Assembly: GCF_900546705.1 (NCBI RefSeq)
Contig: NZ_URDP01000027.1
Span: 1-25,133, forward strand
Direction: 5' to 3'
Source: an uncultured Oscillibacter sp.
Lineage (GTDB): Bacteria > Bacillota > Clostridia > Oscillospirales > Oscillospiraceae
Length of the DNA stretch: 25,133 nucleotides
The notes below the pieces were generated by a model. The model was given only the letters and a program-made list of their open reading frames with translations. It was not told the DNA's origin and did not search any database. Made by a program: the position numbers and the translations under genes. Below, piece after piece: positions 6,691 through 12,798 of the stretch; positions within the stretch are counted from its first letter, which is position 1, and each line of letters starts with the position of its first letter.

Positions 6691-7899
6691 TTAAAGACAG
6701 GGAAGCTCCACGAGAAAACGGTTGACGCCCTCCCGGCTTTCCGCCCAGATTTTCCCGCCGTGCCGGACGGTGATCGCCTGGGCGATGGAGAGGCCAAGCC
6801 CGAAGCTGCCGTTGCGGCTCCGGGCCGGATCGGCCCGGTAGAATCTCTTGAAGATGCTGCCAAGCTCCTCCTGGGGAATGGGCGCGCCCTCGTCGGCCAC
6901 GGTCAGAAGGCACCGACCCCGTGGCCGCCTTTGCAGGCTGATCCAGGTGGTGCCGCCGTCCGCGGCGTACTTGCTGGCGTTGTCCAGAAGAATTTCCAGT
7001 ACCTGCCGCAGCTGCTCTTCGTCGCCGTTTACCCGAAGACCGCCGTCAATCTGCGCGGTCAGCGTCAGACCCTTTTCAAAAAAGACCGGCTCGAACAGCA
7101 GGGTGGACCGCTGGGCCAGAAGGCTCCAGTCCACGGGGCGGAAATCGGTTTTGGCCTCCGCCTGATCGGTACGGGCCAGCTCCAGCATCTGCTCGATCAG
7201 CCGCCGCATCTGGCGGGACATGGTCAGAATGCTGGAGGAGAATTTCGCCCGGTCCGATTCGCTGTAGCCGGGGCTCTGCAGCAGCTCGGCATTGGTGGTG
7301 ATGACGGTCAGGGGCGTTTTGAGCTCGTGGGAGGCTGCCGCCACAAACTGGCGCTGCTGCTGCCATGCCCGGTCCACCGGCCGGACCGCCCACTTGGAAA
7401 GCAGCACGCTTCCCAGCAAAAACGCCAGAAAGCTCACGGCACCGATCACAAGGCAGGTGCTGCGCAGGCTGTCCATGGTGGCCTTTTCACTGGAGATGTC
7501 CGCAAACACCACGCAGGGACTTATCGGGGAGTCGGAGCGATAATAGCGCAGATTGTACGCCTCAATGACGCCCAGCCGCCGGGGGGAGGAGCAGGCAGTC
7601 TCAATCAGCTGATTCAAAAAGGCACCGTCGGAGAGATCATAGTATCCGCCTCCGGTCTCCAGAACCTCTCCGTGGGGGCCGAGGCGCAGAGTGAAAAACG
7701 GCAGCCGTACCTCCTCATCCCGTTCGCTGGGCACATCCAGCTGGAACGGCTGGGCCGCGATGCTCTGCATCATGCGGATGCTGTCCCGCTCCAGGTTGGC
7801 GCTGGTGAAGTAGAGCACCAGTCCGAAGATGACGCACAGCATCAGCGTCACGATGCTCATGTTGATGAGGACAAACTTAAAGCGCAGCCTTTGAATCAT
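6691..7899 (-). CDS. Sensor histidine kinase (EnvZ/CssS-like, membrane)
   Basis: This 402-aa kinase has transmembrane helices at about 11-31 and 148-168 flanking a sensor region of about 115 residues outside the membrane. The H-box SHELKTPLTVI contains phosphoacceptor His191. The N-box DNASKY is at 306-311, the G1 region DEGAPIPQEEL at 336-346 and the G2 box GSFGLGLSIA at 364-373. The gene overlaps the response regulator by 23 bp and has GGAGGTGA before its ATG, so the two are co-translated. The divergent HtrA-type protease gene suggests an envelope or secretion-stress signal, as in CssS of Bacillus; that is inference. Part of the HAMP region is short or absent. Confidence 0.93.
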   Translation of the reverse strand: MIQRLRFKFVLINMSIVTLMLCVIFGLVLYFTSANLERDSIRMMQSIAAQPFQLDVPSERDEEVRLPFFTLRLGPHGEVLETGGGYYDLSDGAFLNQLIETACSSPRRLGVIEAYNLRYYRSDSPISPCVVFADISSEKATMDSLRSTCLVIGAVSFLAFLLGSVLLSKWAVRPVDRAWQQQRQFVAAASHELKTPLTVITTNAELLQSPGYSESDRAKFSSSILTMSRQMRRLIEQMLELARTDQAEAKTDFRPVDWSLLAQRSTLLFEPVFFEKGLTLTAQIDGGLRVNGDEEQLRQVLEILLDNASKYAADGGTTWISLQRRPRGRCLLTVADEGAPIPQEELGSIFKRFYRADPARSRNGSFGLGLSIAQAITVRHGGKIWAESREGVNRFLVELPCL

Positions 7900-8569
7900 C
7901 TCCGCTCACCTCCAGGTGGTAGCCCAGTCTGCGCCGGGCCTCGATGCGGACGTTGGAGCCGATGCTGGCCAGCTTTTTCCGCAAAAAGCCGATATAGACC
8001 TCCACATTATTTTCCACGGCGTCGGAGTCGTAGCCCCATACCCGGGCCAGAATGGCTTCTTTGGAGAGGTTTCGCTGGCCGGACTGAAACAAAAAGCGCA
8101 TGATGTCAAACTCCCGGGCGGACAGGCGGATGCTGGCCTCGCCGCAGATGAGCATGGCGGAGGCAAGATCCAGCGCCGTGTTGCCGAAGGTCAGCTCGTC
8201 CACCTGGGCGCCTTGCCGGCGCAGCAGGGCGTTGATGCAGGCCAGCAGCTCCCGCACGTCAAAGGGCTTGGTCAGGTAGTAGTCTGCGCCGGCGTTGAGC
8301 CCGGTGATCCGGTCCTCCAGGCCGGATTTTGCGGTTAGCATCAAAATGGAGGTGCCCAGATGCTTGGCGCGCACGTGCCGGGCCACCTCGTATCCGTTCA
8401 TCTTGGGCATCATGACGTCCAGAATCAAAAGGTCATAGACGCCCAGCTCCGCGTATTGGGCGCCGGATTCCCCGTCGTATACGATCTCCACGTCGAAGCC
8501 CTTGTTTTTCAAAAGCGTGCCGATGGAGTCTGCCAGCAGCTTTTCGTCTTCAACAATCAGAATTTTCAA
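7877..8569 (-). CDS. OmpR/PhoB-family response regulator (CssR-like context)
   Basis: The receiver domain (1-115) has acidic pocket residues E7 and D8, phosphoacceptor Asp51 (LLILDVMMPKMNG), Thr79 in MLTAK, and Lys101 in TKPFD. A winged-helix DNA-binding domain follows (about 130-225, with LSAREFDIMRFL and the C-terminal RRLGYHLE). Two starts are possible. I chose TTG at 8569, because GGAGG lies 8 bp before it and the product begins MKILIVEDE as the family does. An in-frame ATG at 8596 has no ribosome binding site and falls within a few bases of the predicted transcript start. The protein most likely binds the boxes at 8627-8642 and 8683-8698. Confidence 0.93.
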   Translation of the reverse strand: MKILIVEDEKLLADSIGTLLKNKGFDVEIVYDGESGAQYAELGVYDLLILDVMMPKMNGYEVARHVRAKHLGTSILMLTAKSGLEDRITGLNAGADYYLTKPFDVRELLACINALLRRQGAQVDELTFGNTALDLASAMLICGEASIRLSAREFDIMRFLFQSGQRNLSKEAILARVWGYDSDAVENNVEVYIGFLRKKLASIGSNVRIEARRRLGYHLEVSGDDSKAAL

Positions 8570-8610
8570 AACCGTATCCTCCGCATACTGCCACATGAAT
8601 TCTATAATAC

Positions 8611-8642
8611 AGAATACAGGAAAACGCTGAATTGAACCTGAA
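8611..8642 (-). promoter_or_regulatory. Promoter of the regulator/kinase operon with TTCAG box
   Basis: On the minus strand the box TTCAGGTTCAATTCAG (8642 to 8627) is followed after exactly 10 bp by TATTCT (8616 to 8611), with no recognisable -35 element. Two TTCAG half-sites start 11 bp apart, the spacing of direct repeats bound by OmpR/PhoB-type regulators. This suggests activator-dependent autoregulation. Confidence 0.6.
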
Positions 8643-8682
8643 AGACGCCCAACGGCGAAAAGTGAGAAAAAGTGCTGCTGAC

Positions 8683-8714
8683 TTCAGGTTCGATTCAGTC
8701 GGCGCGGTTATGAT
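8683..8714 (+). promoter_or_regulatory. Promoter of the HtrA-like gene with TTCAG box
   Basis: TTCAGGTTCGATTCAG (8683-8698) matches the box of the divergent promoter at 15 of 16 positions and is likewise followed after 10 bp by a -10 element, TATGAT (8709-8714). The box occupies the place of a -35 element, as a class II activator site would. Transcription should start near 8721. Confidence 0.65.
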
Positions 8715-8772
8715 AAGATGCAAAGAACGAGGAGAGCCCTCACATTAAAAACAATAGAGGAGGCATGGATGT

Positions 8773-9732
8773 ATGCAGGAATTTTACGAAGAACGCACAG
8801 CGTTCACCACGGTGCATCGGCCGCGGCGGCACGGCCTGTCCAAGCGGCTTGCCGCGCTGTGTCTCAGCGGTGCCGTCCTGGGCGGCGCGGCGGCCGGCGG
8901 CTACTACGGCGTCAGCTGCCTGCTGCCGGACGAAGATGAACAGGCGCAGACGCTACTCTCCGCCGCCCCCATGGTGTCGGATGGGCAGGCGGCCCGGACC
9001 GGCGGCCTGGACGTGTCGGACATTGCGGCACAGGCGCTTCCCTCAGTGGTCTCCATCACCAACAGTTCCGTCCAGGAGGTCCGGCAGTTTTACCGCTGGT
9101 TTGGCCGCAACGGAACGTGGGAGACTACCCAACAGGAAACCACCAGCTGCGGCTCCGGTGTGATTGTAGCCAAGACGGATTCAGAGTTGTACATTCTGAC
9201 CAATTACCATGTGGTGGAGAATGCCACCACGCTGTCCGTGGGATTTGCAGACGAGAGCGTGTGTGCGGCGCAGGTGTGCGGATACGACGAGGATCTGGAC
9301 ATTGCGGTGATCCAGGTGGCGATGAGCGGGCTTTCCGCAGGTACGCTGGAGAGCATCTCCGTGGCAGAGATCGGTGACTCGGATGCCCTTTGCGTAGGCA
9401 ACCAGGTGGTGGCCATCGGCAACGCGCTGGGCTACGGCCAGTCCGTGACCACCGGCATCGTCAGCGCTGTGAACCGGACCATCACCACGGGAACGGACGA
9501 GACGGGCAACCCGGTCACCGCCACGTATATCCAGACGGATGCGGCCATCAATCCGGGCAACAGCGGCGGCGCGCTTTTGAATATGGACGGGGAACTGGTA
9601 GGAATCAATACGGCGAAGGTTTCCTCCGACGGCGTGGAGGGAATGGGATATGCCATTCCCATCTCCGAGGTTTGGGAACTAATCCGAAGCATGATTCCCC
9701 AGTCTGCGTTCGTAGTGAGTCAGCCGCTGTAA
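8773..9732 (+). CDS. htrA: HtrA/DegP-like serine protease, membrane-anchored, no PDZ domain
   Basis: This 319-aa protein has a basic cytoplasmic N-terminus, a small-residue-rich transmembrane anchor at about 25-48, an acidic linker, and a trypsin-like domain from about 80 to 310. The catalytic triad reads His146 (LTNYHVV), Asp176 (DLDIAVI) and Ser264 (NPGNSGGAL). The chain ends 50 residues after the serine, where HtrA proteins usually continue into one or two PDZ domains. GAGG ends 9 bp before the ATG; the closer ATG at 8765 is in a wrong frame. It should degrade or refold misfolded exported proteins on the outer face of the membrane. Divergence from the two-component genes and the shared box point to control by them. 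Confidence 0.92.
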   Translation: MQEFYEERTAFTTVHRPRRHGLSKRLAALCLSGAVLGGAAAGGYYGVSCLLPDEDEQAQTLLSAAPMVSDGQAARTGGLDVSDIAAQALPSVVSITNSSVQEVRQFYRWFGRNGTWETTQQETTSCGSGVIVAKTDSELYILTNYHVVENATTLSVGFADESVCAAQVCGYDEDLDIAVIQVAMSGLSAGTLESISVAEIGDSDALCVGNQVVAIGNALGYGQSVTTGIVSAVNRTITTGTDETGNPVTATYIQTDAAINPGNSGGALLNMDGELVGINTAKVSSDGVEGMGYAIPISEVWELIRSMIPQSAFVVSQPL

Positions 9733-9740
9733 AGATAAAA

Positions 9741-9764
9741 CGGCGGCCTCTTCGGAGGCCGCCG
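9741..9764 (+). terminator. Hairpin after the HtrA-like gene
   Basis: A 10-bp GC-rich perfect stem (9741-9750 with 9755-9764) is closed by a TTCG tetraloop, 9 bp after the stop codon. Only three T follow, so as an intrinsic terminator it is weak; it may work with the second hairpin at 9809. Confidence 0.6.
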
Positions 9765-9808
9765 CTTTGGAAAAAACCAATAAATATTATATGATGTCGT
9801 GATGATTG

Positions 9809-9839
9809 GGGCGGAACACGGTTTCCGCCCTTATTTTTA
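9809..9839 (+). terminator. Second terminator downstream of the HtrA-like gene
   Basis: An 8-bp stem GGGCGGAA/TTCCGCCC (9809-9816 with 9823-9830) with a 6-nt loop is followed directly by TTATTTTTAT. No gene lies between it and the first hairpin, so it is probably a tandem back-up terminator. Confidence 0.6.
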
Positions 9840-9874
9840 TGTCGACAAACAGTATGCCGAAAGCTGCGAAGAAA

Positions 9875-9910
9875 TAAAAAATCGGAGTGACCAAGTTTGG
9901 TCACTCCGAT
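9875..9910 (-). terminator. Terminator of tRNA-Pro
   Basis: A 14-bp inverted repeat (9881-9894 with 9897-9910) is followed on the minus strand by six T (9880 to 9875). Its first stem base is the last base of the encoded CCA, so the hairpin touches the mature tRNA end. Confidence 0.85.
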
Positions 9911-9985
9911 GGTCCGAGTGGCGGGAGTCGAACCCACGGCCTCATGGACCCGAACCATGCGCGCTACCAACTGCGCTACACCCGG
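9910..9985 (-). tRNA. tRNA-Pro(CGG)
   Basis: This is a complete 76-nt cloverleaf. The acceptor CCGGGTG pairs with CACTCGG (one G-T pair), followed by D arm GCGC/GCGC, anticodon stem CATGG/CCATG with loop TTCGGGT (anticodon CGG at 9952-9950), T arm GTGGG/CCCGC with TTCGACT loop, discriminator A and an encoded CCA. It reads the proline codon CCG. It is transcribed alone from its own promoter. Confidence 0.95.
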
Positions 9986-9999
9986 AAACAGCAAAAGTA

Positions 10000-10028
10000 A
10001 TTATATAGAGTTTTTGGAAAGATGTCAA
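10000..10028 (-). promoter_or_regulatory. Perfect-consensus sigma-A promoter for tRNA-Pro
   Basis: On the minus strand TTGACA (10028 to 10023), a 17-bp spacer and TATAAT (10005 to 10000) match the consensus at every position. The start would be near 9993, about 8 bp before the mature tRNA. Confidence 0.92.
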
Positions 10029-10031
10029 GGG

Positions 10032-10059
10032 TCATATTGCGGAAGCGGGCGCATAAACT
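10032..10059 (+). promoter_or_regulatory. Sporulation sigma-E-like promoter for the M23-M50 pair
   Basis: TCATATT (10032-10038), 13 bp, then CATAAACT (10052-10059). The Bacillus subtilis sigma-E consensus is roughly KMATATT, 14-15 bp, CATACAHT, so 14 of 15 listed positions fit and the spacer is one base short. The start would be near 10066, ahead of the binding site at 10080-10086. The spoIVF operon of B. subtilis is sigma-E dependent, which agrees with the genes that follow. Confidence 0.6.
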
Positions 10060-10091
10060 GCAAAAGAGAAGCAGTACAGGGAGGGTCGGCT

Positions 10092-11030
10092 ATGGCACAG
10101 ACCGTGCGTGAGAGCGTGGGGGCCGCCGGACGGCGGGGGCAGACAGTCAAAAGGCGCGCCGGACGGCAGCAATCTGCTCCGCTGAGCGCGGGAGAGCGCC
10201 GGCGGCTTTTCCAGTTGGTAGCCTGCGGCGGCATGTTTGTCTGCTTGGTTCTGGTAAAACTCCTGCTGCCCGGGAGGCTGGACGGCATCGGGGAAAAGCT
10301 GGACGCAATGCTCCGACAGAACATGGACATCCAGGCGGTATTTTCTGCCATTGGTGGGGCAGCGTCCGGAAAGCAGGACGTGACCGATGCGCTGGACGAG
10401 GTCTACCAGGCGGTGTTCCGTCCGGAGGAGTTTTCCGCATATGAGACAGCTGTATCCGGAGCGGCCTCCATGGAAGAAAATGCGGCTTTGGAACAGCTGC
10501 GGGAATCCCGGGCGGAAACGGAGGAGGAATCCCCGGCGGATCAGGATACCGGCTCCGGGGAGATTGAGACACTGGCATATGTGCTCTACTCCAACCAGAA
10601 CCTGCCGGAGGATGTGTGCATGGAGCAGACACTGCTGGGCTTTGACTACTGCACGCCTGCCAGCGGTCCGATTTCCTCCGGGTTCGGCTACCGGGAGCAC
10701 CCTGTGGAGGGGGAGAAGCGGTTCCACTACGGTGTGGATATTGCCGCCGCGGACGGAAGCGACATCTGCTGCTTTGCCGACGGCACGGTCAAGGCTGTGG
10801 GGGAGAGCAGCAGCTACGGCAAGTATTGCATTGTGACCCATGAGAGCGGGTACGAGACTTTATATGCCCATTGCAGTGCCATCTCCGTCACCTCCGGGAC
10901 ACCGGTACAGGCCGGTGACGTGCTGGGCAAGGTGGGGCAGACGGGGATCGCCACGGGGCCGCACCTGCACTTCGAACTGCACAAGGAGGGGGTCTATCTC
11001 AATCCGGTCTACTATGTGTCCCAGGCCTAG
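10092..11030 (+). CDS. M23 (LytM-type) metallopeptidase, SpoIVFA-like position
   Basis: This 312-aa protein has a basic cytoplasmic N-terminus, one transmembrane helix (about 40-59), a helical and then acidic linker (60-160) and a C-terminal M23 domain (about 185-312). Zinc and catalytic residues are all present: His212 and Asp216 in HYGVD, His260 in LYAHCS, and His291/His293 in GPHLHFEL. GGGAGGG precedes the ATG; the frame is open further upstream through the tRNA-Pro region, but that part is not coding. It would cleave or bind peptidoglycan cross-bridges. The next gene is an M50 protease, as in the spoIVFA-spoIVFB pair, where SpoIVFA carries a LytM-like domain and holds SpoIVFB inactive. 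A true cell-wall hydrolase role is the alternative. Confidence 0.88.
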   Translation: MAQTVRESVGAAGRRGQTVKRRAGRQQSAPLSAGERRRLFQLVACGGMFVCLVLVKLLLPGRLDGIGEKLDAMLRQNMDIQAVFSAIGGAASGKQDVTDALDEVYQAVFRPEEFSAYETAVSGAASMEENAALEQLRESRAETEEESPADQDTGSGEIETLAYVLYSNQNLPEDVCMEQTLLGFDYCTPASGPISSGFGYREHPVEGEKRFHYGVDIAAADGSDICCFADGTVKAVGESSSYGKYCIVTHESGYETLYAHCSAISVTSGTPVQAGDVLGKVGQTGIATGPHLHFELHKEGVYLNPVYYVSQA

Positions 11031-11613
11031 AACGACTGTGTCTGTCAGCGGGGGCTTCTGGATTCTTCTGGGGTGGTTCCTGCTGGGCAACGGCTGGGCA
11101 CCGCTGGCGGCAGTGCTGAGTGCGGCAGGACTCCATGAAGCCGGGCACTATCTGGTACTGCGCCTTCTGGGGGCGCAGGTGCGGTCCGTGCACGTGGGCG
11201 TGTTGGGAATGAAGATGGAGGTAGTGCCGGGACGCCTTTCCTACGGCGGGGAACTGGCGGCAGTGCTGGCGGGGCCTGCGGTCAATCTGCTCTGCGGCAC
11301 GGTGCTGGCGGCCGCGGGGGAGAGATGGCTGGCGGCCGCAGGGGCGCACCTGGCTCTGGCCATGTTCAATCTGCTGCCCATCCGCCCCCTGGACGGAGGC
11401 CGGGCGCTGACAATCGGGGCGGTGTGGCTGGCGGGACCGGAGCGGGGAGAGCGGGCCGCCCGATGGGTCAGCTGCTGCTGTGCTGCGGTGCTGGCGGCAG
11501 TGCTGGCCGCACTTATGTGGGTCAGCGGCGGCAGCTTGTGGCTGCTTCCGCCGGCAGCGGCGGCATTGGCCGCGGCCTGCCGGGAGATGGCTGGAAAACG
11601 GAGATTTTTGTAA
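11014..11613 (+). CDS. spoIVFB: M50 site-2-type intramembrane protease, SpoIVFB-like
   Basis: This 199-aa, very hydrophobic protein contains the zinc motif HEAGH (His41, Glu42, His45) inside a membrane helix and the second M50 motif NLLPIRPLDGG, with Asp127 as third ligand. In sporulating Firmicutes SpoIVFB sits in the outer forespore membrane and cuts pro-sigma-K. The start is uncertain. ATG 11014 overlaps the M23 gene by 17 bp and has AAGGAGG about 20 bp upstream, and a GTG at 11038 is also possible; both imply translational coupling. The pairing with an M23 gene and the sigma-E-like promoter support the sporulation role, although a general regulated-intramembrane-proteolysis role is not excluded. 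Confidence 0.85.
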   Translation: MCPRPRTTVSVSGGFWILLGWFLLGNGWAPLAAVLSAAGLHEAGHYLVLRLLGAQVRSVHVGVLGMKMEVVPGRLSYGGELAAVLAGPAVNLLCGTVLAAAGERWLAAAGAHLALAMFNLLPIRPLDGGRALTIGAVWLAGPERGERAARWVSCCCAAVLAAVLAALMWVSGGSLWLLPPAAAALAAACREMAGKRRFL

Positions 11614-11621
11614 AATAATGC

Positions 11622-11650
11622 TTGCCTTTTTCCCTCTATTGTGATATCCT
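11622..11650 (+). promoter_or_regulatory. Probable promoter of rplS
   Basis: TTGCCT (11622-11627), a 17-bp spacer and TATCCT (11645-11650) form a fair sigma-A match. It implies a leader of about 95 nt before rplS, with only short imperfect hairpins visible; I assign no regulatory element to it. Confidence 0.45.
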
Positions 11651-11753
11651 ATCAGGGCTACAAAGGGCGGTCCTCTGCCGTGCGTCGGCCAAAGAGAAGA
11701 GTCCGGCGCGCTGAAAAACGGTATGAACACCTATAAACTAGGAGGAAAAACCA

Positions 11754-12095
11754 ATGAATCTCATTCAGGAACTGAACAAGGAGACCCTGCAGAACGAAGT
11801 CACCCGTGTCCAGATCGGCGACACCGTGCGCGTGCACGTGAAGGTCAAGGAAGGCTCCCGCGAGCGTATCCAGATCTTCGAGGGCACCGTCATCGCCAAG
11901 AAGCACGGCGGCATCGAGGAGACCATCACCGTCCGCCGCATTTCCTACGGCGTCGGCGTGGAGAAGGTGTTCCCCGTTCACTCCCCCTCCATTGACAACA
12001 TCGAGATCGTCCGCAACGGCGATGTCCGCCGGGCCAAGCTGTACTATCTGCGCGGCCGTGTGGGCAAGGGTGCCAAGGTCAAGGAGAAGCTGTAA
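11754..12095 (+). CDS. rplS: 50S ribosomal protein L19
   Basis: This 113-aa protein is the normal length for bL19. The family pattern is clear: GDTVRVHVKVKEGSRERIQ near 22-40, FEGTVIAKK, TITVRRISYGVGVEKVFP and the basic C-terminus RRAKLYYLRGRVGKGAKVKEK. L19 lies at the 30S-50S interface and contributes to inter-subunit bridges. AGGAGG precedes the ATG. The gene has a terminator straight after it and appears to be transcribed alone. Codon use is more biased to C-ending codons than in the neighbours, as expected for a highly expressed gene. Confidence 0.98.
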   Translation: MNLIQELNKETLQNEVTRVQIGDTVRVHVKVKEGSRERIQIFEGTVIAKKHGGIEETITVRRISYGVGVEKVFPVHSPSIDNIEIVRNGDVRRAKLYYLRGRVGKGAKVKEKL

Positions 12096-12101
12096 GAGAG
12101 A

Positions 12102-12136
12102 AAAAAAGAGAGGCGGAAACGCCTCTCTTTTTTCTT
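12102..12136 (+). terminator. Terminator of rplS
   Basis: The stem AAAAGAGAGGCG with its complement (ends near 12115 and 12120) is closed by a GAAA tetraloop and followed by a T-rich run to 12136. It starts 6 bp after the stop codon. Confidence 0.92.
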
Positions 12137-12150
12137 TTCCGGAAAATCTC

Positions 12151-12179
12151 TTGTGATTTGGGCGGTTGTTTGCTATACT
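12151..12179 (+). promoter_or_regulatory. Sigma-A promoter of the signal peptidase operon
   Basis: TTGTGA (12151-12156), a 17-bp spacer and TATACT (12174-12179). The start near 12187 gives a leader of about 24 nt before the first lepB. This is the only good promoter I can see ahead of the long plus-strand gene run to 18165. Confidence 0.7.
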
Positions 12180-12210
12180 AATTTAGATTATGACGGTTTG
12201 GGAGTAAGGC

Positions 12211-12783
12211 ATGGAAGAGAAACGACAATCTGCCCGGGAGCTGTATAGCTGGCTGCGGACATTGGTGTGCGTAGTCGTGGGCGCGATTTTGATTTTCACG
12301 TTTGTGGTCCGGCTGGTCCGGGTGGACGGGGAGTCCATGCGGGAGACGCTGCAGGACGGAGACGTGCTGGTGGCGGTGAGCCGGTATCTTGCGGGGGAAG
12401 TGGAGCCGGGGGACATTGTTGTGATCCGGGATGCCTACTTTGAGGACGGTCAGCCGATTGTCAAGCGGGTCATTGCCACGGCGGGGCAGACGGTGGATAT
12501 CGACTTTGACGCAGGTATCGTGTACGTAGACGGCCAGGCCCTGGACGAGCCCTACACCCGGGAGCCCACCTATCTGGAAGAGGGAACGGAGTTTCCTCTG
12601 ACCGTACCGGAAAACGAACTTTTCCTGCTGGGTGACAACCGCAATGATTCCGAGGACAGCCGCAGTGCGGCGCTTGGGACAGTGGACGAACAGTGCCTTT
12701 TGGGCAAGGTTGTGCTTTTGCTGTTCCCCGGGAAGAGCGCAGATACCCAGCAGAGGGATTTTGGCCGCATCGGCGGCGTATAA
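12211..12783 (+). CDS. lepB: Signal peptidase I, first copy
   Basis: This 190-aa protein is a Gram-positive-type (short) signal peptidase I with one transmembrane helix (about 15-36). The Ser/Lys dyad is visible: Ser42 in VDGESMRETL and Lys85 in PIVKRVIA. The later conserved box GDNRNDSEDSR (about 141-151) and the C-terminal FGRIGG follow. It removes signal peptides from exported pre-proteins at the outer face of the membrane. The cytoplasmic N-terminus is short. GGGAG lies upstream of the ATG. A second signal peptidase gene follows 15 bp later, and the middle parts of the two proteins are identical. Confidence 0.95.
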   Translation: MEEKRQSARELYSWLRTLVCVVVGAILIFTFVVRLVRVDGESMRETLQDGDVLVAVSRYLAGEVEPGDIVVIRDAYFEDGQPIVKRVIATAGQTVDIDFDAGIVYVDGQALDEPYTREPTYLEEGTEFPLTVPENELFLLGDNRNDSEDSRSAALGTVDEQCLLGKVVLLLFPGKSADTQQRDFGRIGGV

Positions 12784-12798
12784 GGAGCGAAGCAGGCA

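Noticed and set aside
9897..10091. Upstream extension of the M23 peptidase frame
   Set aside because: The extension would translate through the tRNA-Pro gene and both promoters; GGGAGGG before 10092 marks the real start.
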